Assembly (NCBI RefSeq): GCF_009905545.1
Contig: NZ_JAAALB010000007.1
Coordinates: 62,001-126,000 of the forward strand
From: Cellulophaga sp. BC115SP
GTDB lineage: Bacteria; Bacteroidota; Bacteroidia; Cytophagales; Spirosomataceae
Direction: 5' to 3'
Length of the DNA: 64,000 bases
Under the pieces are notes generated by a model. That model saw only the letters and a list, made by a program, of their open reading frames with translations. It was not told where the DNA came from and ran no database searches. The position numbers and the translations under genes are program-made. This document shows, in pieces, positions 1 to 8,835 of this stretch. Position 1 is the stretch's first letter. The number at the start of each line of letters is the position of its first letter.

Positions 1-2290
1 ACTCAACCGCTTTTTTACCGATCTCCACATCATTGTAGTTCGTGAATTCATCAGCAAAGAGATAAACTTTTTTACTTAAACCAGTTGCTTTTGAGCGTTT
101 CTTATTCCAATTCAAAAACGTTTCCTTTGCCAAAAGAGGCATCGTACGTTCAGGGTGGAACCCGACGATATTATTAGCAATTTTACGTAGCGCAGGCGTA
201 TCAAATACCAAATTGTAAGCCCAAGGAACATAAGACGCAACTTTTGAAAGTTTCGAGAAATTGGCAATTAATTTACTACGAAGAGGTACTCCATTATCCT
301 TGTAATATTGGTGCAAGAATTCCATCTTTAGTTTTGCCATATCTACGTTCGACGGACAATCAGATTTACATCCTTTACATGCCAAACATAAATCCATCAC
401 TTCTTTGATTTCTTCATGATCAAAACGATTGGCTTTGTCCGAACGAGTCAAAAACTCTCTTAAAATATTAGCACGAGCACGAGTTGTTTCTTTCTCATTG
501 CGAGTAGCCATGTAAGAAGGACACATAGTTCCGCCTGACAAATGCGTCTTACGACAGTCGCCCGAACCGTTACATTGCTCGGCATGTTGCAAGATATCTT
601 GGTCGTAAAAACGGAAAGTTGTTTTGAATTCTGGGGTAGTTTGTCCCGGCGTATAGCGTAGGAACGTATCCATCGGAGGAGTATCTACAATTTTATTTGG
701 ATTGAAGATATTTTTAGGATCCCAGACCTTTTTGATTTCTTTCATCAATTGATAGTTGTGGTCACCAACCATCTGCTTGATAAACTCGCCTCTCAAACGA
801 CCATCACCGTGTTCTCCAGAAAGAGAGCCTTTGAATTTTTTTACTAAAGTAGCAATCTCTTCCGCAATCAATCTAAACTGTTTATTGCCTTCTTCCGTCT
901 TTAAATTAATGATAGGGCGGAGGTGAAGTTCGCCAGAGCCAGCGTGCGCATAATGCACACAATACATATTATTGGCTGCAAGAATTTCATTAAACTCTTT
1001 AATAAATTCAGGCAGGTCATTGACATCCACGGCTGTATCTTCGATAACAGCTACTGCTTTTTCGTCGCCAGGAAGATTTGATAATAGTCCTAAACCAGCC
1101 TTGCGTAAATCCCAAACGCGCTTGGTATCAGCACCGTAAACTCTTGGGAAATGATAGCCAAAGCCAGCAGCACGCATTTCAGCCTCGATAGCAGCAGCCT
1201 GTTTTTCGATTTCGGCAACATCATTATCGCGAAGCTCAACCACCAAAAGTGCACCTGGGTCACCTTCCACAAAGAAACGATTTTGGCGATGCTCAGGGTT
1301 TGCTTTAGTACATTCTAGGATATAATGATCCATCAACTCCGAAGCAGAAGGCTTGTATTTCATCGCAATAAGATTGGCTCTAAGAGCTTCGTCTATGGTA
1401 TTGAAATGAACACATAATAAACCGATTTCTTTAGGAGGTAAATCGTTGACATGAATTTTAATTTCGGTAATAAAACAAAGTGTTCCTTCGGAACCAGCAA
1501 TAAGTTCGCACATATTGAATGCTTTACCATTTGGTGTAAATGGCTCACAGTTCAGTAGCATATCAAGTGCATATCCTGTATTTCTACGTTCGATGGTAGG
1601 CTTAGGAAACTCCGCACGGATTTCGTCTTGATTTTTTGAATCGCTGAGTATATCGTTAGTTTTAAGATAAATCTTATCTAACAAGGTTGCAGAGCCGTTT
1701 TTTTGTTGTGCTGTAGCTACCAAAGAGCTAAAGTCAGCTTTGTCGGTTGACTTAAAAACTGTTTCTGAACCATCTGCCAAAATAGCATGTACTTCTAATA
1801 AATGGTCACGGGTCGAGCCATAAACCACAGAGTTTGAGCCACATGAGTTATTGCCAACCATGCCGCCAATCATAGCACGATTGGCAGTAGAAGTCTCAGG
1901 ACCGAAGAACAAACCATGTTTTTTGAGTTCCATGTTGAGTACGTCACGCACTACACCTGGTTGTACACGTACCCAATGTTCTTCTTTATTAACTTCAAGA
2001 ATTTTTGTAAAGTTTTTGGAAACATCAACGACAATACCATCGCCCACAACCTGCCCAGCTAGCGAAGTACCAGCGGTGCGAGGAATGATGGAAGAACCAT
2101 TATTGGCAGCAAAAGCAATAAGTTTTTTGATGTCCTCCACCGATTTTGGGATAGCAACAGCGGTAGGCATTTCACGATAGGCTGAAGCGTCGGTCGCATA
2201 CAAGGTACGCATTACAGTATCGTAATGGAAATCACCTTCAAGCGTACCAGCAAGTTGTGCTAAGAGCTGATTACTTACTTTTTGACTCAT
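1..2290 (-). CDS. FAD-binding and Fe-S-binding oxidoreductase (D-lactate/glycolate dehydrogenase type), 3' end outside window
   Basis: The reverse strand reads open from an ATG at 2290 to the window edge, giving the first 763 residues; the C-terminus is missing. The N-terminal half is a PCMH-type FAD domain (a PRTAGTSLAGQ nucleotide-binding loop near residue 70, GGMVGNNSCGS near 145). It is followed by the FAD-oxidase C-terminal domain with YAHAGSGELHLRP and SGEHGDGR. Two cysteine clusters follow, CNGSGDC..MCP near 570-590 and CLACKGCKSDCP near 633-645, as in the GlpC-like 4Fe-4S domain fused to such oxidases. Family members oxidise 2-hydroxy acids such as D-lactate and pass electrons to quinone; the exact substrate cannot be read from the sequence. 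Full-length relatives are near 1000 residues, so about a quarter is lost at the edge. Confidence 0.9.
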   Translation of the reverse strand, partial: MSQKVSNQLLAQLAGTLEGDFHYDTVMRTLYATDASAYREMPTAVAIPKSVEDIKKLIAFAANNGSSIIPRTAGTSLAGQVVGDGIVVDVSKNFTKILEVNKEEHWVRVQPGVVRDVLNMELKKHGLFFGPETSTANRAMIGGMVGNNSCGSNSVVYGSTRDHLLEVHAILADGSETVFKSTDKADFSSLVATAQQKNGSATLLDKIYLKTNDILSDSKNQDEIRAEFPKPTIERRNTGYALDMLLNCEPFTPNGKAFNMCELIAGSEGTLCFITEIKIHVNDLPPKEIGLLCVHFNTIDEALRANLIAMKYKPSASELMDHYILECTKANPEHRQNRFFVEGDPGALLVVELRDNDVAEIEKQAAAIEAEMRAAGFGYHFPRVYGADTKRVWDLRKAGLGLLSNLPGDEKAVAVIEDTAVDVNDLPEFIKEFNEILAANNMYCVHYAHAGSGELHLRPIINLKTEEGNKQFRLIAEEIATLVKKFKGSLSGEHGDGRLRGEFIKQMVGDHNYQLMKEIKKVWDPKNIFNPNKIVDTPPMDTFLRYTPGQTTPEFKTTFRFYDQDILQHAEQCNGSGDCRKTHLSGGTMCPSYMATRNEKETTRARANILREFLTRSDKANRFDHEEIKEVMDLCLACKGCKSDCPSNVDMAKLKMEFLHQYYKDNGVPLRSKLIANFSKLSKVASYVPWAYNLVFDTPALRKIANNIVGFHPERTMPLLAKETFLNWNKKRSKATGLSKKVYLFADEFTNYNDVEIGKKAVE

Positions 2291-2710
2291 TTTTGATAAG
2301 GGATTAATCTATCAATAGTGTAATTGCTATTCAGATTAATGCAAAATTAGTACGAATTATGAAAGAGTTTTTTGGTTCATCAATACAGAATTGAATGCTC
2401 AAAGATACGAAATTAAAGGCATAAGCCTAAGTAAAATTACGGTAATAAAAGATTGAAAAAGTAGAAATGGAATAATCTGGGGTATACTTATTAATTCCTG
2501 TAGAAGAGCTCTTGGAAAGTGTAGATAACTTGGTTAAATAGAGCGATAAATAAGAAGGAGTTAGGTAATTAAGTTAAAAGCAAATTCCTGCAAAAATATA
2601 CTTATGAGCCTTTCAGAAATATTTATTTTGAGGGAAAAATTGAGAATGATTTAAACCATAAAGTACAGATTATTTAGAATATACATAACGATGATTAAGG
2701 TGAAATATTT

Positions 2711-2747
2711 TGCAAATGATTGCAAATATTATGCAAACTTGTTCAAA
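2711..2747. repeat. Helically phased TGCAAA repeats, array 1
   Basis: TGCAAA occurs at 2711, 2721 and 2732, and the variant TTCAAA at 2742, a spacing of 10-11 bp. The words therefore fall on the same face of the helix. This could be a cooperative binding site for a regulator of the downstream susC gene; no known consensus is matched. Confidence 0.45.
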
Positions 2748-3051
2748 CTATTGCTCCAAAGCATGCACGCGATAAACGAAGAAATTAAGGGGTCTTTTAA
2801 TAGATACCAAATAAACATTATATGAAGTAAAATACCAAAATGATTTTGAATTAAGTAAAATAAATAATTGTACTTTTTTGTGATGATAGGCTCAAATGTA
2901 GAAATTTTCCTGTTTTAATGTATTAATAAAAGAATGTTAGACTGTTCTAAAGAGTACAAAATTCATTATTTTATTTATTGGAAAAGTACAATGTTTTTTT
3001 ATTGTGTTATTGAAGACGTTTTTAACATTTATTAACAAAAAACGTGAATAC

Positions 3052-3106
3052 GCAAAGTTTTACAAAGTTTTGCAAATCTGTCCTACACTGTGCTAAGTTT
3101 GCAAAG
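3052..3106. repeat. Helically phased GCAAAG-type repeats, array 2, overlapping the susC promoter
   Basis: Related words sit at 3052 (GCAAAG), 3062 (ACAAAG), 3072 (GCAAAT), 3092 (GCTAAG) and 3101 (GCAAAG), about 10 bp apart with one step skipped. The last copies coincide with the candidate -33 and -7 elements, so part of the pattern may be the promoter itself. Confidence 0.4.
3069..3101 (+). promoter_or_regulatory. Candidate Bacteroidota promoter for susC
   Basis: TTTG at 3069-3072 is followed after 21 nt by TAAGTTTG at 3094-3101, a perfect match to the TTTG / TAnnTTTG pattern of Bacteroidota sigma factors. Transcription would begin near 3108 and leave an untranslated leader of about 260 nt. 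Confidence 0.5.
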
Positions 3107-3370
3107 TATCGTTTTAGTGCAATTTTGGTAAAAATAAGTATTTTTTTGAAATAAAATTTTTTCCAAAAAAAATTGAATTATAGAAACTTTATCGCCTACT
3201 TTGTTGTGTGAAATCACAGCAAATTCATACTTTTTAGTAAGAAAATTCCATAACTAGACTAACTACTAATTCCCAAAACAATCCTTCTAGTATGATGGTT
3301 TTTACTTAAAAATGCTGTGAAGAGCATTCTCAAATTTCATTAACCATTTTTCCCAATCTTAATATTACCT

Positions 3371-6300
3371 ATGAAAAATCATTTTTACCGATGGTTTGGT
3401 CGCCCAATGCGACAAGGTGCAGTATCAACGGGACTTCTTAAGTTCGCGACGATAGCTGTAGCTATGCTTTTGTCTATTGGGGCTTATGCTCAAGACAAAA
3501 CTGTTACCGGAAAAGTTACTGACAGTGGCGATGGCTCTGGACTACCAGGTGTATCTGTAAGTGTAAAAGGAACAAACAAAGGTACACAAACAGATGCTAC
3601 GGGTTCATTCAAACTGAGCAATGTATCAGACAATGCTGTTTTGGTTTTCTCATTTGTAGGTTATGCAAAACAAGAAGTTTCAGTAGGTGGTCGTTCTCAA
3701 GTGAACGTATCGTTGGCATCTGAAACAAAAGCATTAGAAGAAGTTGTAGTAGTAGGTTATGGTACTACAACGAAGAAAGATGCAACAGGTGGTGTTGTAG
3801 CGTTGACTGCTAAGGATTTTAACAAAGGTGTGATTGCTTCTCCTGAACAATTATTGCAAGGCCGTGCGGCGGGTGTACAAATGACTCCTAACTCTGGTGA
3901 GCCAGGTGCAGGTATCAATATTCGTATTCGTGGTACAACTTCAATTCGTTCAGGTAATGGTCCATTGTATGTTGTAGATGGTATTCCATTGGATGGTGGT
4001 AACACTTCTGATGGTACAGATGGTAGTGCAGGTGTTGGTACAACAGCGGCAAGAAACCCATTGAACTTCTTGAACCCAAGTGATATTGAAAACATCTCTG
4101 TATTGAAAGATGCTTCGGCTGCTGCTATCTACGGTTCTCGTGGTGCAAACGGTGTTGTTTTGATTACAACTAAAAAAGGTAAATCTGGTCAAAGTAACTT
4201 GAACTTCTCAGCAAACACTGCGATTTCAAACAACTACAAAAACTATGATGTATTGTCTACTGCTGATTTCTTAAAGCAAGCTACTGCTGCAGGTTTGGAT
4301 GCAAGCAACAAATTGATCAACGCTGGCTCTAGTACAAACTGGCAAGATCAAGTATATCGTACTGCGGTTGCTCAAAACTACAACTTAAGCTACGGCGGTG
4401 GTAATGATAATACTAACTACTTCTTCTCTTTGGGTTACAATGACCAACAAGGTACTATCAAAAACTCAGGAATGAAGAAAGTTACGGCTCGTGTAAATGC
4501 TACTCACAAATTGTTTGATAATAAAGTTGTTTTGGCTGTAGCAATGACTACATCTAAAGTAACTGACCAATTGTCTGCAACAGGTGGTGACATCGGTTTT
4601 GAAGGTAACGTTATTTCAACAGCTATCAAAACTAACCCAACTTACCCAGTTTATGCTGCTGATGGTTCTTATTTTACAAGTGGTACGCCATCGTTCCGTA
4701 ACCCAGTTTCTTTGTTGAACCAATATAGAGGTGGTGTTGTAACTAACAGAACGTTAATGAACATCAGTGGTACTTGGAATATCCTTCCAAACTTGTCTTA
4801 CAAAGCTAACTTCGGTTATGACAACTCTGATGGTGTAACAAGAACAAGTGTTGACCCTAATACACCAGGTTTTGCAACAAACATTCCAGGTAACCAAGGT
4901 TATGCTCGTATTGCTAACCGTTACTTGACTACTACAACTTTAGAACACACGTTCAACTATAAGTTGGATTTGGGTAAAAACAAAATCGACGCTTTGGCTG
5001 GTTTCTCTTATCAAAAATTTGAAAACCAAAGTAACTATGTTCAAGCTAATTATTTTGTTTCTCCTGCGGGATTTGATTTGGTAAACAACATAAACTTTGT
5101 AGATAACTCAGGAACAAACAAAGCTTACTCTGGAGGTTCTAGCAAAGGTATGAGTGAATTGCAATCATATTTTGGTCGTGTTAACTACAACTACTCAGAC
5201 AAGTACTTATTAACAGCTACTTTACGTGTGGATGGTTCATCAAAATTTGGTGCTAACAACAAATATGGTTATTTCCCATCATTTGCAGGTGCATGGAGAT
5301 TATCTAACGAAACTTTCGTTCCGAAAGAAGTATTTACTGATTTGAAATTGAGAGCTGGCTGGGGTGTTACAGGTAACCAAGAGTTCCCTACAAATACTTC
5401 TTTGGCTACTTTTGCTCCTAACTCTTCATCAGGTGGTTTGCAAAAAGAAAACGTACCTAACCCTGACATCAAATGGGAAACTACAACGGCCTATAACATC
5501 GGTTTAGACTTCTCATTGTTGAAAGGAAGATTGTCTGGTACTGTTGACTACTTCAACAAATCTACTAACAACTTGTTGTTCCCATTTGCTGCACCACTAC
5601 CAGATGTAGCTATTACAAGATGGAGCAATATTCCTGCTGACATCAGAAACAAAGGGGTTGAAGTTTCTTTAACTTACCAAGTATTGGCAGGTAAAAAATT
5701 GGATTGGGAAGTTTCTGGTAATGCAACATTCTTGAAAAACGAAGTAGCTAGTTTAAACGTAGCAACTATTCAAACTGGTAACTTGTACGGTCAAGGCTTG
5801 TCAGGAGCATTTATCCAACCAATCACTCAAGGCTATCCATTGTATGGATTCTTCTTGTCTGATTTCTTAGGCTATGACTCAAACGGTAATACTAAATTGT
5901 CTGCAGATAAATCATACAAAGGAAGTCCATTCCCTACAATGACTTGGGGTTTGAACAACAGTTTCTCTTTGGGTAGCTGGAATGCTAGTTTGTTTATCAA
6001 TGGCCAACAAGGTGGATACGTTTACAACAACACTGCTAACGCTGTATTGAACAGAGCATCGGTAAAACAAGGTAACAACGTTACAAACTACACGATCTCT
6101 AGCACTACAGGTCAAGCATTCGGTGACGCTCCAGTACCGTCATCATTCTACCTAGAGAAGTCTGATTTCATTCGTGTATCTAACTTCTCATTGGGTTATA
6201 CATTCAAGTTACCTGCTAACAGTTTTGCTAAGTCTCTTAACATCTCTTTGACAGGACAGAACTTATTGTTGATCTCTAATTACTCAGGTCTAGATCCAGA

Positions 6301-6409
6301 AGTGACTAACACTGCTGCTACTAGAAATGGTGTTCCTTCATTAGGTATTGATTACATCTCATATCCTAAGGCTAGAACATTCTCATTGGGTATCAACGCT
6401 AACTTCTAA
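3371..6409 (+). CDS. susC: SusC/RagA-family TonB-dependent outer-membrane transporter
   Basis: The 1012-residue product starts at an ATG followed by a signal peptide ending near AYAQ (residues 37-41). A carboxypeptidase-like regulatory domain follows (about 44-115, ending VVVVGYG). The plug includes LYVVDGIPLDGG and the DASAAAIYGSRGANGV signature near residues 195-270, and the rest forms the beta barrel, ending in a terminal phenylalanine. SusC proteins import glycan fragments across the outer membrane with a SusD lid, powered by TonB-ExbBD. The susD gene follows after 69 nt, so the pair is one transcription unit. The imported substrate cannot be told from the sequence; the nearby GH97 enzyme suggests an alpha-glucan, but that gene is 9.6 kb away. 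Confidence 0.97.
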   Translation: MKNHFYRWFGRPMRQGAVSTGLLKFATIAVAMLLSIGAYAQDKTVTGKVTDSGDGSGLPGVSVSVKGTNKGTQTDATGSFKLSNVSDNAVLVFSFVGYAKQEVSVGGRSQVNVSLASETKALEEVVVVGYGTTTKKDATGGVVALTAKDFNKGVIASPEQLLQGRAAGVQMTPNSGEPGAGINIRIRGTTSIRSGNGPLYVVDGIPLDGGNTSDGTDGSAGVGTTAARNPLNFLNPSDIENISVLKDASAAAIYGSRGANGVVLITTKKGKSGQSNLNFSANTAISNNYKNYDVLSTADFLKQATAAGLDASNKLINAGSSTNWQDQVYRTAVAQNYNLSYGGGNDNTNYFFSLGYNDQQGTIKNSGMKKVTARVNATHKLFDNKVVLAVAMTTSKVTDQLSATGGDIGFEGNVISTAIKTNPTYPVYAADGSYFTSGTPSFRNPVSLLNQYRGGVVTNRTLMNISGTWNILPNLSYKANFGYDNSDGVTRTSVDPNTPGFATNIPGNQGYARIANRYLTTTTLEHTFNYKLDLGKNKIDALAGFSYQKFENQSNYVQANYFVSPAGFDLVNNINFVDNSGTNKAYSGGSSKGMSELQSYFGRVNYNYSDKYLLTATLRVDGSSKFGANNKYGYFPSFAGAWRLSNETFVPKEVFTDLKLRAGWGVTGNQEFPTNTSLATFAPNSSSGGLQKENVPNPDIKWETTTAYNIGLDFSLLKGRLSGTVDYFNKSTNNLLFPFAAPLPDVAITRWSNIPADIRNKGVEVSLTYQVLAGKKLDWEVSGNATFLKNEVASLNVATIQTGNLYGQGLSGAFIQPITQGYPLYGFFLSDFLGYDSNGNTKLSADKSYKGSPFPTMTWGLNNSFSLGSWNASLFINGQQGGYVYNNTANAVLNRASVKQGNNVTNYTISSTTGQAFGDAPVPSSFYLEKSDFIRVSNFSLGYTFKLPANSFAKSLNISLTGQNLLLISNYSGLDPEVTNTAATRNGVPSLGIDYISYPKARTFSLGINANF

Positions 6410-6478
6410 CAACTTGTATAGTTTAGTTTTGACATAGCTTAAGACTTTACTTTAATCCACATTATCCGAAATAAAAAA

Positions 6479-8017
6479 ATGAAAAATTTTAAAAATATAT
6501 TGTATCCTTCGTTGTTAACACTAGCAATGGGAGGCGCGATCGGATGTACGAACTTGGATGATGCTGTGCTAGATCGTTTGACGGACGCTTCATCTATTTC
6601 GCCTGATTTAACATTGAAGTCTGCTTATCAAAGTCTTGGATCTAACTTTACGGATCAAGCCAACGTATACGCATTGACAGAGCATCCTTCCGATGAAATG
6701 CAAGGTCCTACGCGTGGTGCTGACTGGGATGATAATGGTCGTTGGAGAAACCTTCACACGCACACTTGGACAAACCAGAGTGATGATGTTCTTGGCGCTT
6801 GGAATAATTTAAATAGAGGTCATGCTCTTGCTAATGAAGTAATTAACAATCCTAAAGCAACGGCAAAGCAAAAAGCTGAAGCTATTTATCTTCGTGCATT
6901 CTACATGTTTTATACCATGGATTTGTTCGGTCAAGTAGCATTTAGAGATCCAGCTAACCCAGGGGCATTGCCAAAAGCTTTGAGCCGTAAAGAAGCTGCT
7001 GCTCAAATCATTTCTGATTTGAATGCTAATATTCCATCATTGGATAATGCTTCTGGCTCTAACTCAGGTACAGCAACTAAAGAAGCAGCTCGTTTCTTAT
7101 TGGCTAAAGTTTATTTGAACAAAGCTGTTTACGATCAAGATCCATCTAGCCCAGCAGGTCCATTTACTTTTGCAAAAGCTGATATGGATCAAGTAGTATC
7201 ATTAGCAGATGCCATTACTGGTTCTGGTAAATTTAGTTTGACAGCTAACTATTTTGATAACTTCCACTTCGAAAACTCATCTCGTTCAAAAGAATTGATT
7301 TTTGTAATTCAGAACGAAAAAGGTGCTAGTAATAATAATGGTTCTTCTGTAAGAAACCGTTATTACATGACAACGCACTACAACCAAGTTCCTAGTGGTT
7401 GGAATGGTTTTACTACTTTGTCTGATTTCTATAATAGCTTCGAAAAAACGGATAGCCGTTTGGGAGCAGCCGTTCCAGGATTGACTGACAAGTCAGGCTT
7501 GCGTGCAGGTTTCTTGGCAGGTCAACAATATGATCAAAACGGTGTAGCATTGAATGACCGTTCTGGTAAACCACTTAGCTTTACTGCAAAGTATGACTTT
7601 AAAGTGGCAAGTGAAGCAGATGGTATCCGTGTTATCAAATATATTCCAGATTTGTCAGACATCGATTCTCCTGCGAATGACTACGTTTTCTTCCGTTATG
7701 CTGACTTGTTATTAATGAAAGCTGAGGCTTTGTTTAGAGGTGGAAACACAGCTGGTGCTTTAACAATCATCAATGACTTGAGAAAAACTCGTGGTGTAGC
7801 TGCTTTGGCTGCATTAACTGCAAACGATATCTTGGCTGAACGTGGTCGTGAATTGTACTGGGAAGGTTGGAGAAGAAACGACCAAATCCGTTTTGGTACT
7901 TTCGCAAACCCTGTTGATAACAGAACAACAGCGTCTCCTGCTTACCGTGTTGTATTCCCAATCCCTCAAAGAGAATTGGAAATCAACTCAAACTTGAAAC
8001 AAAACGTTGGATATTAA
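6479..8017 (+). CDS. susD: SusD/RagB-family surface glycan-binding lipoprotein
   Basis: The 512-residue protein has a lipoprotein signal with the lipobox GAIGC (Cys23), so it is expected to be lipidated and surface-exposed. The body is helical and TPR-like, with typical SusD features: AIYLRAFYMFYTMDLFG near 135-152, a RYADLLLMKAEALFR segment near 405-420 and the closing RGRELYWEGWRRNDQIRFG near 465. SusD proteins cap the SusC barrel and bind the oligosaccharide being imported. It lies directly downstream of its SusC partner and a strong terminator follows, so the susCD operon ends here. Confidence 0.96.
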   Translation: MKNFKNILYPSLLTLAMGGAIGCTNLDDAVLDRLTDASSISPDLTLKSAYQSLGSNFTDQANVYALTEHPSDEMQGPTRGADWDDNGRWRNLHTHTWTNQSDDVLGAWNNLNRGHALANEVINNPKATAKQKAEAIYLRAFYMFYTMDLFGQVAFRDPANPGALPKALSRKEAAAQIISDLNANIPSLDNASGSNSGTATKEAARFLLAKVYLNKAVYDQDPSSPAGPFTFAKADMDQVVSLADAITGSGKFSLTANYFDNFHFENSSRSKELIFVIQNEKGASNNNGSSVRNRYYMTTHYNQVPSGWNGFTTLSDFYNSFEKTDSRLGAAVPGLTDKSGLRAGFLAGQQYDQNGVALNDRSGKPLSFTAKYDFKVASEADGIRVIKYIPDLSDIDSPANDYVFFRYADLLLMKAEALFRGGNTAGALTIINDLRKTRGVAALAALTANDILAERGRELYWEGWRRNDQIRFGTFANPVDNRTTASPAYRVVFPIPQRELEINSNLKQNVGY

Positions 8018-8040
8018 TCATCTGATAGTTTTATAATACT

Positions 8041-8070
8041 GGAAAATGCTCGATTTATCGAGCATTTTCC
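8041..8070 (+). terminator. Rho-independent terminator after susD
   Basis: A perfect 14-bp stem (8041-8054 with 8057-8070) with a 2-nt loop is followed by TTTT. It lies 24 nt after the susD stop. Confidence 0.85.
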
Positions 8071-8242
8071 TTTTAAGGATGTTGTTATATGCCTTTTTCA
8101 GCAATCGGCTTTCGGCAACAATAACCCCAATGAATTCATTTTTGGCTTAATGCCTACGGCTTATAGCCTAATGCGTAATAATGCAATTTTATTTTACATT
8201 ATTACTTAATTACTCCATAAACATTAATAAGCTCTCAAAATA

Positions 8243-8806
8243 ATGGTACGTCAATTCTTTTTTATTATTGGAATTTTATTGTTGGTTTCGGGTTGTACAA
8301 TTTCAGATAAATTCAAGGTTGATGAAGTTTATAATCAGTTGAAGGACGACCAAGCAAAAATTATTTTACATATCAAAGGTAGCAACTTTTACAAGGAGGA
8401 AAGTATCTTTCATGGTCACCTCGAAATCGTAGAAAAATCTTTTACTATTAACTATTTCGATCAGTTTGATAGCAATGTAATGATTCATTTCGGTGCGGAT
8501 AAATGGTATGAAGAAAAACCCATTAAAGCCCCTATCAGAATGTTTAACTCCTCAACTTCTACGGTAATGTTTGGTAAAATCAAAGACAAAGCGAAAAGAA
8601 AAGGTGAAGGGTACTTGATGAGCCAAGGGCTTCTTACGTTCAAATCTCTTAACAAAGATAAAATCGTTATTGAGGTAGTCGGAAAAGCAAAAAAATACCC
8701 TAATGTTGGTGAAACAGATCCAGCTTTTGAGGTGGAAGGTATTATTGTGTGCAAAAAACCAAAAATAGCTTTTCTGGATGTAAATGAAGCCAATACGCTT
8801 TACTAG
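8243..8806 (+). CDS. Small hypothetical lipoprotein
   Basis: A 187-residue protein with a clear lipoprotein signal: MVRQFFFIIGILLLVSGC, lipobox VSGC with Cys18. The mature part is lysine-rich and beta-strand-like, with no motif I recognise. It sits 29 nt before the TonB receptor at 8836 and is likely cotranscribed with it. Ordinary codon use and a plausible leader support it as a real gene. The function is unknown; a periplasmic or outer-membrane lipoprotein is inferred from the signal only. Confidence 0.75.
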   Translation: MVRQFFFIIGILLLVSGCTISDKFKVDEVYNQLKDDQAKIILHIKGSNFYKEESIFHGHLEIVEKSFTINYFDQFDSNVMIHFGADKWYEEKPIKAPIRMFNSSTSTVMFGKIKDKAKRKGEGYLMSQGLLTFKSLNKDKIVIEVVGKAKKYPNVGETDPAFEVEGIIVCKKPKIAFLDVNEANTLY

Positions 8807-8835
8807 ACAACTGAATCGTTTGAACCTATGAATTA

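Larger units (their letters stand above)
2291..3370. other. 1.08-kb AT-rich intergenic region between the divergent oxidoreductase and susC
   Basis: No credible coding frame is seen on either strand. It holds the susC promoter candidate (3069-3101), two arrays of roughly 10-bp phased TGCAAA/GCAAAG words (2711-2747 and 3052-3106) and a leader of about 260 nt before the susC ATG. A short dyad TGTGAAATCACA lies at 3207-3218 in that leader. Confidence 0.6.
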
